NCBI RefSeq assembly: GCF_030445035.2
Contig: NC_080699.1
Span: forward strand, 8,246,001 to 8,310,000
Direction of reading: 5' to 3'
From: Dasypus novemcinctus
Lineage: Eukaryota; Chordata; Mammalia; Cingulata; Dasypodidae
Length of the DNA: 64,000 bases
Below the pieces are notes generated by a model. That model ran no database searches and was not told the DNA's origin. It saw only the letters and a program-made list of their open reading frames with translations. Positions 22,851 through 35,300 of this stretch are shown piece by piece (the stretch's first letter is position 1; each line of letters starts with the position of its first letter). Both the position numbers and the translations under genes were made by a program.

Positions 22851-25329
22851 GCAGCTCTCAGTCTCAAGCCTCACGTGCCAACTGCAAACAGCCCCCTCTT
22901 ATTTATGTTTGGAAATAGGATTTCTGTACTTCTAAATGGGAGGAATTGTAATATGCCATTTGTTAGGCCTTTTGCTTCTGTCTGGGCATTTTTCCATGTT
23001 CTCGCTTAAAAGAGGACACATACTGGAGCTGAAGAAAGTTCTCTTCTGTTCAACCCTTAACAACCTAAAGAGACCTTTTACTTGCCTGCCATTTATTCCA
23101 TACGTCAAAGGATGACTGGCTGGCCGCTTTGCAGTCAGACTTAAATTTTTTTTTCTGGAAGTGTAACATTTCAGTCAGTATCCTAGACTATATGTAAAAT
23201 AAACCTATCAGTGTATAGTAGCAGTTCTTAAGCTTTTTGGTCTCAGAACTCCTTTTACAATCCTGAAAATTGAGAACCCTGAAGAACTGTGTTGATGCAG
23301 GTTATATATCTATTGATATTTACAATGTTGGAAATTAGAGATGTTTAAAATATTTAAAAATTCATTAAAAATACAGTAAACACATTAACATAACATTTCT
23401 TAATATTTAAAGAGAATTCATGAAAGGAGTGACATTTTTAGTCGGGACGTGTGATTATTTAGGGAAGAAGGTTTAGATAGCTTGGTGGAAATGGAAAAGC
23501 CATGGTGATTGTGGTTCTGGGCTCTGCCCTCTTGGGTAGACTGGAGTCGAAATCAGTTTTAACCAGGGAGTCCTGGGAGCTTTTAACCCTTAGCAGCTCT
23601 AACAGTAAAGGCTAATAGGTAATTAAGCCACATGACTGTGAATAGAATAGTGAAAAAACCCTGAACTTCAAATCCAAAGGCTTTCCTTTGAGGCATTTAA
23701 ATCTACCATTCAAATAAGGACTTGGGTAAGCCCTTTTTTTTTTTTTTATTTTATTTATTTTTTAATTCATTTTTGGATAAGCCCTTTATACCCTCTCTGA
23801 TTCTTAAATTTTTTCCCACGAGGGTCAACAATTTTTTCTTATACTAAACAGGCTTATAGAGGGGTCTAATGTGAGTGCCTATCAGGACTTCCACTTCATT
23901 ATTAGCAGGTTGTTTGCACCCCCACTGGTTTTTAAGAAATTTTTAAAGAAGTAATGATGATAAACATTGATAAAAATGGACCAAGTTCTTTTAGTGCTTG
24001 GGAGGTGATAAATCTAGACACTTTCGAACAGTAAGGCCATCTTTTCCCCTGAGATGGGGGAAGGAGAGGCAGTTTCCTTTTGAGATTTTAGTGAGTTTAT
24101 CAGCTATTTATATCCAAACTTGTCTGTTAAATTGTGCCCTGTACTGTACTACAAATCCACTAATGAATCCAAAATCATGCAAAGGCAGAGTAGATGGCAT
24201 AACATTTGTATTTATCATGTTTCTTTTTTTATACAAAATTTACTGGGAGGTTGCTGTTAGTCTCTGGATTAAGAATAACATTTCATTTGAAGCATTTTCA
24301 AAGGACATAATAAAAGACTTTTTTGCTGTAAATATAACCAATGAAAATGTAGTCTGTATATGCCAATTACAGAATTAATTCCTTGCATAGAACAAATATT
24401 TTCCTGTGGATTAAGTGATGAAGGTTCAGAGGATGTAAGGTGACAGACATTGAAAGCTGAGAACATCTTATAAATATATTTAAAAATGAGAATATTGTCA
24501 GGAACTTCGAAGGGTGTAAAGAGTTTTACCCTACATGCAAGCTAAGTTAGCCTGCCATAGTTTTATGGAGTTGGCAGAAGACGTGAGACGCCTGAGTCAG
24601 AAAAAGACCAGTTGACTACTCATAGCACTATCAATTAGAGCATCGGTATATTTTACACAGTATCTCCAAGCCCCAATTCCCACAGGTTGATGCAGAGTTG
24701 TTCAATGCATCTGTAACAGTGGGTTCCATTACAGGACAGGACTCTGATGTTAGGGAACATTACATTTTATAATGGAAATAGTGACCGTGCCTGTCCTTTG
24801 CTCTAAGAGGGACAACCTATCTCCATCTAACAGCTGTGGCCAACCTTCTTGCTCCAGAGGGGGATATTAGGTCCATCTTCTAAGGTGTTCACTAAACAAT
24901 CATTCTTGAAAATTAGTCCCAGGCAAAGAAGAGTCAGTGCCTCTTTCACACAAACAGAAATGTAAAAGACCTAGAGTATGGTCTTCCAACATATTATTTT
25001 TAGAATACTGTAAACAATTTAAGTAGATGGAATAAAGGATGATTATGGATGGGAGTGTTGAACGATGAGGCAAGAGTGATAAAATGACTAGATGGAGAAA
25101 TACATATTCAATCATCAATATGTTTAAAGTAGGAAAGTCAAGTCAGATAATGAGAGAATTTTGGCAGCAATATGAATGAATGATGGCTGCCTAAGAATGG
25201 AGGCAAGTATATTACTCTGGAGATCATACACTGTTACTATTCTTAAAAGCTCATGGACTAATGCAATGATAGGAAAAGTGCAGAGAAGACATTCAAGGGG
25301 AAAAAGTAAGCTATGAAGTGGGAGAGATA
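22851..25329. other. Intergenic DNA, old transposon relic, no gene
   Basis: About 23220-23440 matches an old DNA-transposon-type relic (GTTCTTAAGCTTTTTGGTCTC, GGTTATATATCTATTGATATTTAC). A T-rich run lies at 23732-23765. A 126-codon + frame at 23998-24378 has no recognisable homology and looks like chance. Nothing else is clear. Confidence 0.45.
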
Positions 25330-26150
25330 TATTTACACACCATATAATTGACAAATGACTTACATCCAGGATCTATAGGGAACCACAAATCAATAAGATG
25401 GAAAACCCATTACAAGCAAGACTTGAGCAGGCACTTCACAAGCATACGGCCACCAAATGGCCACTAAATACATGAAAAGGTGTTTAACCTCCTTACTTAT
25501 TAGGGAAATGCAAAGAAAATACATAATGGGATACCAGTACTATCAGCTACCAGAAAGACAAATTCAAGATTGACTGGCAAAGGATATGGAACAGTGGGGG
25601 TGCAAACTGATTGACTCACTTGGAAATAACTTTTAGCATTATCTGCTAAAGCTCCATATACACATAAACCCCGAGACCCAGCAATTCCAGTCCTAGACAT
25701 AGATCCAAAAGAAATGCTTGCAAAGTTGTGCCAAAGGGCATGTACAGGATAGCTGACACTGGCATTAGTGGTAATAACCAAATAGGGAAACACAAAGGTA
25801 CAGTGGATAACTGATATGTTCATAATGGAATACTCTACAGCAATGAAAACAAATCAGCAACAACTTACATGGCCAAATCTCATAAATGTTAAATGAAAGA
25901 ATCCACACACAAAATAAGTGTGGTCTCAACAGATAATATTCCAAAATGGGCAATATTAATTTAGGATGTCAGAAATCAAGAGGTTGCTACCTTTGGGGAG
26001 GAGTGTGATGGGAAGGGGGCATAAGGCGGGCTTCTGGGGTGCTGATGATATTCCAGCTCTTGACTTGGATGTCTGTTCCCTTCGTGATAATTCACTAGAC
26101 AGTACGTTTTGAATTTATGCAGTATATATATATATATACTTTTTAAAAAA
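25330..26150 (+). repeat. L1 3' portion, sense
   Basis: L1M/L1ME-type phrases in order: GACTTACATCCAGGATCTAT, ACTTCACAAGCATACGGCC, CATGAAAAGGTGTTTAACC, CCGAGACCCAGCAATTCC and GATATGTTCATAATGGAATAC. A TA repeat (about 26125-26140) follows. It is broken and old. It lies between the two convergent gene ends. Confidence 0.8.
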
Positions 26151-26434
26151 GCAATTAGCTGAAACTTAATGGGTGCTATTAATTATAAGGGGTTTCCTGG
26201 AATGCACCCTTTAATCTAGGTTATAACGATACTTACTTAAGCCATTCTCAAATGTTTAAATTAGGGCCACTTGTGAAAAGAAAAAAATGACTGTTGAAAA
26301 CACCATATTATATATTAATACATTTGCAGCTGATTTATCTAGGGAGTGGTAGATTTTTATTTTCCCAGTGAAGATACCTATTTTTAAAATTCTGCCCACC
26401 AGAATAAAAAAGTGGCTTCCAACGAAAATCCTTG

Positions 26435-26640
26435 AGAGCAGAGGTTTTCAAATGTTGGTGTAATCCGACACGTACAGCAGTCCTAGAGGACTTGTTCAAC
26501 AGTGAGGCTGGGCTTTGCCCGCGAGTTACTAATTAGGTAGTTTTGGGGTGCAGTTCAAGAATGTGCATTTCTAACAAGCCTCTGTGACGCTAATGCTACT
26601 AGCCTGGGGACCACATGGGAATATCACTTTCATTGTGTCA
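26435..26640. repeat. MER20/MER5-like hAT relic
   Basis: Resembles ancient non-autonomous hAT-Charlie elements: GGTTTTCAAATGTTGGTGTAA at the start, then GTGCATTTCTAACAAGCCTC and GATGCT-like, then CTGGGGACCACATG. Diverged. It lies just downstream of the TMEM123 poly(A) site. Confidence 0.55.
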
Positions 26641-26749
26641 ATTTTCCTGGCACCTGCAATCTGCCATTTCTATTTTGGATTTCTTCAATTCTGTTGATTG
26701 CTCTTTAATTTCATGAAATGTAGTAAAAACACACATTTGAAACTTTTAA

Positions 26750-29332
26750 GTGGAGAAGAACAAAATTTTATTCTAAAAATAGATTTCAGTAACAATGAAA
26801 TACCCAAAGCTGGTCACTATAATAAAAAGAAAATGTAACAGGAATTAGCTTCACGTGGTTTTTTTTTCCTGAAAAAGACAAGAAGTGTCACTGTAACATA
26901 CTGCCAATTCTCATTTGTGTTTCAATTATTCATCTTACAGGTTATCCAAAGTAATTTTAAAATCTCACATTGGCTTTCACCGAATATTTAGACATATATC
27001 TGGGTTGCTTTTAGTTTCAAGTAGATACATTCTCAAGGAACATAAACACATTTGAACATCTATTTAAAGTAAACATAATTAGGAAGATAAATCTGTACTT
27101 AAATGTGTTCTAAAGCGAATTATTGCCTTGCACCACCATTCCCCTTAAAAACAAACAAACCTGACAGCACTGATAATGTACTAGTATTTAAAATGAACAA
27201 ATTTGGCTACTTATGTACAGAGAAAAGATGTTAACTAAAATTATTTCAAATCCAAAGCAGACTAAACTATTTCAGGGCTAATAATGACATTTAGTACTTA
27301 AAAAGTGGTTTTACATCTTCAAAGTGCTAAAGAAACAAGTACTCAAGAAAAACTTCAGGCCTATCTTCAAAATTCTGTCTGACTTGAAGCACTGAAATAT
27401 CAAGAATGCAAGAGACAAAACAAGTTAAATGTAAAAGGCCCTCATTACTATAAAAATACCTTAACTCTATTTTGCAAAGAAATGAAAGCAGTGGTTGAAT
27501 AACCAATTTGGGGGCAAGTTAGTAATATACAAACTCACTTATCAGTCCACATCTTTTTTCAAACTACTCTAAACATAGAATTTCCTCCACATTGCATGTG
27601 TTACATACATACTGTTACATCCATATTTTGTATAATTTTTATCATCCATATTCACTGCCATGATCATAATGTACAGCAAGTAGAAATGATCCTCTATACC
27701 AATATTCTTGATAGGTGGTATTCTCTGCAAACCAAAAGCTGATCACAAGTTATATTTTATTTCTTTTAAATGCAGATGTATGTTCATTAGGACATCTTAA
27801 CTCATTTTTGGACTCTTAGATATTGGTGTGATTTACTTTGGCCATTGAAGATAAGAAACCTATCTTAGTATTTGCCGTATAACCAAATACTCTTGTATAA
27901 CCCTGACCCTGAGTTTTGAGTACTGGTTTATAAACTGTAAAACAATACCCCCAAATACAGTAGCTAATACTGCTGTTCCTACAATATTGTGCTTTCTGTC
28001 CCCATTAACACCTCAAAGTACCTCCTCTTCAGCAAAGGAGCAACAGGAGTGGTCTGGGGAAATACCCAAATAAAGAAACAGGAAATTTCTTGTCTTAAAA
28101 ATTTGTTTTAAAACTTCAAAATAATTCATCCCAAAATATATCTCTGTTGTAGTATAAAAATGCCCTATCTCCAAATCTGTCCAATAAATTGATACGGCAT
28201 GAAAATGCAGCATTTTCATCCTGCAGCTTTTGGCATCCTTGGGGGAACCCCGTGATCCCTGGTTTGATAAAACACAGTATTCATCTAGTTCAACTATTTG
28301 GAATTTTAAACATTGTTTTGGAAGTCATATAAAGGACTTTTTTTTAAAGGTAGGTGTGGTTACACTCAACCAGACATTTCTAAATATTGAAAGCAGCTCT
28401 ACATCTCTTAAAATTATTCACTAAATATAAAATTAAAATTAACTGAATATGACATAAAGAGCAATTTCCAGTGGCGACAATATTCTCACAGTAGCAAATA
28501 ATCTAGTTCTTTCCTTCCTATAATGCCAGGATTATTTAATACCAACAACTAAGTTTTAAAAACACTAACACGTTAAACATAGCAACTTACTGAAATTGTA
28601 CAGAGAAAAGTAGGAGAACTTTATATCAACTACCATTGAAAGGGCAAAAGAAGTTATTAATAAAAATATAGGCTCTCCAGTGCGCCAGTGAACCTCTAAC
28701 AGGGCTAAGTCCAGATGACATTTCTGGTTTTACAGAAGTTTTCTGTTTTTGGTGGTATGTGTGTGTGCACATTATGCTTCTAAACCAACTAATGCACTTT
28801 AAACATGTCAAGTGTTGATGCTTTTTTGAAGAGACACCTAAACTAAAATTATGCTTAGGACCTGGGTTTACCCAATTGTATAATTTCTGCTGTGTAGCAT
28901 TAGTAATTAAGATAAATCTGGCTCTGAAAAGCACTGAAATTTTTTGTGTGAGCAACAAAGACACTCAGAATCCCGAGTGCTGTGACAAGCTCCTCATTTG
29001 CATGCCCAGATGGCCCCTGCCCTCCAGCGATGATGTCTTCCAGTTACTGGCCCTACGGACCAATGCTGCACAAAATGTATCTGCTAAAAGTGAATATAAC
29101 CACTACATTAGCTATTTGTAAGTTCCAGATGGTTCATGAAAAAAATACAAACCAAACATTTTTTACCTTTAGTAATTATGAGGAATCTGACACATTTGCA
29201 TAAAACATTGTATACTGTATCCATGGCCTGTTTATACTATTTTCAAAGAAAAAAATATTTTTTAAACTAATAAATCAAAACTAATTGATAGGGCTGCATC
29301 AATCTTTCTTCTTTCCTTGATCTTGTATTTCC
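26750..29332 (-). other. TMEM123: TMEM123 3' UTR
   Basis: Minus-strand sequence following the TMEM123 stop. The far AATAAA signal is at 26767-26772 (TTTATT on +), giving a 3' UTR of about 2.6 kb if used. Long AT-rich unique sequence and an almost complete lack of identifiable repeats over 26.75-29.3 kb support exon status. Earlier poly(A) sites are possible. Confidence 0.6.
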
Positions 29333-29357
29333 TTAAATGATGGCATCATGTTCATCA
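29333..29357 (-). CDS. TMEM123: TMEM123 last coding segment
   Basis: Only 25 coding nt: acceptor TTTATTACAG, then the end of an Ile codon, DEHDAII and TAA (29333-29335). The peptide equals the human C-terminus as I remember it. The rest of this exon is the 3' UTR. It is separated from the transmembrane exon by a 7.7-kb intron with two L1s and several SINEs. Confidence 0.94.
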
Positions 29358-32300
29358 CTGTAATAAAGCAAAGGTTACAATTACTTTTATTTCATATTAA
29401 AATCAAGATGACTTAGATGTTCATGTTTGTAAGTAAAGTGGCTACAGAACAATTTCAAGATTCACAATCAATACTGTGATTGTTTTGGGTAGTTTCTTAA
29501 ATAAAAGTATCTGGAATACTGTAGTGGCTAAGGATTTAAACAGTGGGTAAGGCATTCAAATCCCTGTTCTGATATGTTGTGTTCTCGTTTTTACTTGACT
29601 TAAGGTATTTACAAATTCTTCCCCAAAAAATGAATAGGAAGGGACGCTACCAAACTTATTCCATGAATCTAACATGATCCTAATAGCAAAGCCAAATAAA
29701 GATATTACAAGAAAAGTACAGACCATTTCTCTAATGAATATGGATGCAAAAATCCCCCCCCAAAATACTTGCTAACTGAATCTAAAAACATATTAAAAAT
29801 TATACATCATGATCAAGTGGGCTTTTGTAATTCAAACTTTTTTGTTAAGAAGGGACAGCCAACTCAATGGGGAAAAAATCTTCAAAAACCACATATCTGA
29901 CAAGGGATTGATGTTCATGTTATACAAAGAGATCACACAATTTAATGACAAAACAAGGAACCCAATTTAAATGATGGGCAAAAGAACTGAAAGGCGTTTT
30001 CCAAAGTGAAAATACAAATGGCCAAAAGGCATATGAAAAGATGTTCAACATCGCTACCTATTAGGAAAATGCAGGTGAAAACTACAATGAGATATCATCT
30101 CACACCATACAGAATGACCATTATTTAAAAAAACAGAAAAGTAATGGAGAAGATGTGGAGAAATAGGAACACTCCTTCATTGTAGATGGGACTGTAAAAT
30201 GGTGCAACTTCTGTGGAAGATTTGGCAGTTCCTTGGGAAACTAAATCTGTAACTGAAATATAAAGAACTGAAAGCAAGGGGGTGAGCAGACATTTGCACA
30301 CCAATGTTCATATGGCATTATTCACAATCACTAAAAGATGGAAACAACCTAAGTGTCTGTCAACTAATGAATGAATAAAAAAGATGTGGTATATTCATAC
30401 CATGGAATACTGCTCAGCTGTAAGAAGAAATCAATTGGGGAAGTGCATGACAACCTGGATGAACCTTGAGGATACTATGTTGAGTGAAATAAGCAGACAG
30501 AAGGACTAATATTGTATGGTCTCACTGATATGAACTAAGTACAATGACTTATGGAGTTGGACTATGAAATGTAGGTTGGTGGGAGATGGAATGTGGGCTG
30601 AGGAGGAGCAGACAATGCTGGACGTATGTAGAATGTTTAATAAGGTCAAACGTAACTGTGGTAATGGATGGACTTGATGGTAACACATTATAGTGAGTGT
30701 AACGAACAGTGTTGAATTATCAGTGTGACTGGCTGAAACGAGTAGTCTAGGGAGATCATTGTTATTCGGAGGACAGCTGGAGGATAATGTAAGGAATGTA
30801 TAACAATAATTTTGGCAGTAGATGAGGATTGTGGTTAATAATATAAATACAGGAATGTTCTACAAAGTGGTAAGAATGTGTTGCTACATGGGAAAAATAT
30901 AACTAATGTAATTTACAGATGATAGTTAACATGTTTTTGTAGCAAAAGCAAGGAAGGTACTATATTAATGTGAAAGGTAAAAAAAATGGGGTTTGGTTTT
31001 GTGAGGTATGAATATGATTAAGCATGTTTTTTTCTTTTTCATTTTTTTCATTAACAAGGAGAATTTGATTATGTCATTTAATTAATCTGTGCTCATCTGT
31101 GTATCTTTCTGAACACTAGAGGAGCAACTGAGCTGTTGGAATTAGATGAGGTAAAGTGCCAGGACAGAACTTTTTAGGAGTAATCCCTCCGTAACTTGTT
31201 GAGCTGCCTTTTTCCTTTATTTTTTTGAATTTGAAATTAAAAAAAAAAAAAAAGAGGCTAAAATTTAATCAGCGTTTTAACCATTGTTATCCAATAAATG
31301 AAAACTAGCTACAGAGGGTCTAAATTATATCATTACTAGATACAGAAGGTCTAAATTCCTTAAAGACAAACCTTTAGTCTTTACTTATGGAATGCTACTT
31401 TTTATAGCTTCAAAGGAACTAGTGACTTTGAAATGCACTACTTTTATCAAGTACAAAATACAATTCTTTCTCATCCCAGACTGTAAGACACATCAAACTT
31501 TCAGAGATGTAAACTGTGAAGAAAAAAAGCCCAAATAGGCTGTGCTTAAAGTAGATTAAATATGGTACTTTTACCATCTACTGGCTCCTCTATGAAAGTA
31601 AGATGCCTATTATACCCCGCTACTGCAAGCACAGCTCCTTTACAGAAATGAATTCTCGACTCTGACTTCTTCCACGGGGCAGCGAAGAAAAAAGTAGCCC
31701 ATACGCTAAAATTACAGATTTTGTAATTAAGACAGTTTAAATTACTTCATTATTTAATAGCCTCAACCATAACAACAGATACTGATATTAAGAAAAAGGA
31801 GGCGGCGGACTTGGCCCAGTGGTTAACGGGCGCCCGCCTACCACATGGGAGGTCCGCGGTTCAAACCCCGGGCCTCCTTGACCCGTGTGGAGCTGGCCCA
31901 CGCGCAGTGCTGATGCGCGCAAGGAGTGCCCTGCCACGCAGGGGTGCCCCCCGCGTAGGGGAGCCCCACAGACAAGGAGTGCACCCCGTAAGGAGAGCCG
32001 CCCAGCGCCAAAGAAAGTGCAGCCTGCCCAGGAATGGCGCCGCACACACGGAGAGCTGACACAGCAAGATGACACAGCAAAAAGAAACACAGATTCCCGT
32101 GCCGCTGACAACAATAGAGGCGGACAAAGAAGATGCAGCAAATAGACACAGAGAACAGACAACCGGGGTGGGGGGGAAGGGGAGAGAAAAAAAATGAAAG
32201 AAATAAAAGAAAAAAAAAAAGAAAAAGGAAACTTTTAATTTATATTAATCACAATGTGCCTTCTGTTTAGTAGGTAAAATTTACCAAGGAATAAATGACA

Positions 32301-35300
32301 AGTATTTCTAGATACATGTAGTGGTTTAAGATATTTTAAAGCATTTCTAAATTAACTCTGTTCGGTCACAATTTCTGTGTCTTTTGTGGGTTGATATAAG
32401 AAAGAATTTTTTTTTTTAAAGAATGTTTCTTAATATGCCTTTTAATTTGGCAAAACATCACCTTGGTATTCTTTTAAAGTGAGTTTGGTATGATAAATAT
32501 ATAGAGTAACTTTTAATTTAAATACATTTTTAAAACAGTGATTTTTTTCTTAAATTTGTTTAAATATTAGTAATATAACTTTGCTAGATTCCATTTTCAT
32601 TGATGAAACTATTTCATTTAGAAACTTATGCCAATGAATTGAAGAGTTTGTGACCTTTCCATATTCTTATTTAATATTTATAAATTAGTATCTCTTTAAT
32701 GTTACAGTGAGTCGGATTTTCTTTTTCTAACGTATTTTTTCTATATGTATTGAATCATATCTAGTTTCAAAAATGTAAGACACTTAGAACAGTGTCTGAC
32801 ATGTAGTAAGCTCTATGTGTGTTTCCCAGGTAATAAAAATAGATATTTGTGGCCATATGGAAAAAAAGAAAGGAAAGATGTCCTCAAATGATCTATTTCA
32901 ATATTTTCCAAAATCTTTTTCCACACAATACTAGTTCTAAGAGAGGAATGTCAAAAAAAAAAAAAAAAAAAAGTGTGTTCTTTCAATAAATATTTGAATA
33001 AAAATTTGAAAGATATTTCAACCTATATTTCCCTCCTAGAAATTAAATGCATACTAGTATGTCAAAGGTTTAGAGAGAAATCCTGTAGTAAAGTAACGTT
33101 TTATTTTACTTTGCTCAATCCTGAACACCCCAAACATTTCTGATGCAGAACTTGAACTCATATGTATATGAATGTCATATGTATACAACTGTTCATATGG
33201 AGAACACATTTTGGAAAGTGGTCATGTATTCTATGGTATTTAATTCATGAGGCATAATTTAGATGAACAAAAACAGACCATAACCAATCAATACTAAAAA
33301 CAGCACTGTGTACAGATCCTAAAACATTAAGAGAGTTTTCTTAGTTTCAAAGAAGTGTATCTAAAATGATGAAGAGAATGAATTGGCTCTTGTACATATA
33401 AGATTCAAATTTCTAACAAAAACCAAAAGGACTTTGCTGGAACAACAAAAGTTGGGAAGTGATATGTTAAAAAACTCTAAGATCTGGGAATGATATCATC
33501 AACATGGCAATATAAGACATCCTGTGAAAAAACCTCCCCAGAGGATCAAAGGACAAATCCTACTGGCTTAGAACTCTGGAGGACAGTAGAGACTGGCAAA
33601 GGACTCTACAAATGCTGAATCGAAGAAAAAGAAAAATATCAGGGAGGGAACTTCTGTTCCTTGAAAAAAAGAATGAAGTTGGAAGACTCATACTTCTGGA
33701 CTTTAAAGCATATTACAAAGTTATAGTGATCAAAACTACATGATATTGGCACAAGGATACATTATAATGACCAATGGAATCAAGTTGAGAGTTCAGAAGT
33801 AGACTCTAACATTTATTGCCAATTGCTTTGGGATTGAACCCAGGACTTCATGCATGGGAAGCAGGTGCTCAACCACTGAGCTACATCTGCTCCCTAACAA
33901 GAAGTTGTTTTTTTTTTTTCAGGAGGAACTGGAGATTGAACCCAGGACCTCATACGTGGGAAGCCAGTGCTCAACCACTTCAATCACATTTGCTTCCATC
34001 CAACTGATTTTTTTTTTGAGGTACCAGGCCCCGGGATTGAACCCAGGACCTCATATACAGGAAGCTGGCACTCACCACTGAGCCACATCAGCTCCCCAAC
34101 TGATTTTTGACAAGGCTGTCAAATACACTCAAATGGGGAAAGAATAATCTTTTCAACAAATGGTGCTGGGAGAACTGGATATTTATATGCGAAAGAAAGA
34201 GGACCCCTATCTCATACCATATACAAAAATTAACCCAAAATGGATCAAAAACCTAAATAAAAGAACCAGTACTATAAAACTCCTAGAAGAAAATGGAGAG
34301 AAGCATCTTTAGGATCTTGTGCTGGGCAATGGTTTCTTAGACTTTATACTCAAAGCATCCAAAGCACAAGCAATGAAAGAAAAAAATAAATAAATGGAAC
34401 CTCCTCAAAATTAAAAACTTTTGGCATCAAAAGACTTTGTCACAAAAGAAAAAGACAACCTATTCAGTGGGAGAAAATATTTGGAAATCATATATCCAAT
34501 AAGGATTTAATATCCAGAATAAAGATACCCTACAACTCAACAATAAAAAAGACAAAAGACCCAATTTTTTAAAATGGGCAAAAGACTTAATATTTCTTCA
34601 AAGAGGATATCCAAATGACTAAAGAGCACATGAAAAGATGCTCAACATGAGTAGCTATTAGGGAAAAGCAAATCAAAAGGAGATACCATTTCACACCCGC
34701 TAGAATGACTTAAAACAACAACAACAAAACAGGAAACCACAAGTGTTCAAGAGGATGTGGAGAAACAGGAACACTCAGTCACTGCTGGCAGGAATGTAAA
34801 ATGGGGCAGGCACCGTGGAAGCTGGTTTGGCAGTTCCTCAGGAAGCTAGGCATAGAATCACCATGTGATCTGGCAATCCTACTAGTAGGTATGTACCCAG
34901 AGGAATTGAAAGCAGGGCCTTGATAGTGACATTATTCCTAACTGACAAAAATTGGAAGCAACCCAAGAGTCCCTCAGTTGATGAATGGATAAAAAATTTG
35001 GTATGTGTGTGTGTGATGGAATATTATTCAGCTGTTAAAAGGAATGAAGTCCCAATGCAGGTGAAAACATAGATGAACCTTGAGGACATTACGCTGAGTG
35101 AAATGAGCCAGACACAAAAGGACAAATACTGTATGATCTCACAGATAACAACTAATCATAAATAGCAAAGTCATAGAGTTAGAATCTAGAATATAGACTA
35201 TCAGGGGGCAGACTGGGGTGAGAGAATGGGAAGTTATCTAGGCTGATTGCAAAGGTGTGGAAATGAATAGTGATAACGGTAGCTCATTATTATTTTTTGG

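Noticed and set aside
23998-24378. A 126-codon plus-strand frame in intergenic DNA
   Set aside because: No recognisable similarity, no CpG promoter or splice context; likely chance.
31801-31875. A tRNA gene (A box and B box present)
   Set aside because: It is the head of a SINE with body, A tail and target-site duplication, and many copies occur in the window.
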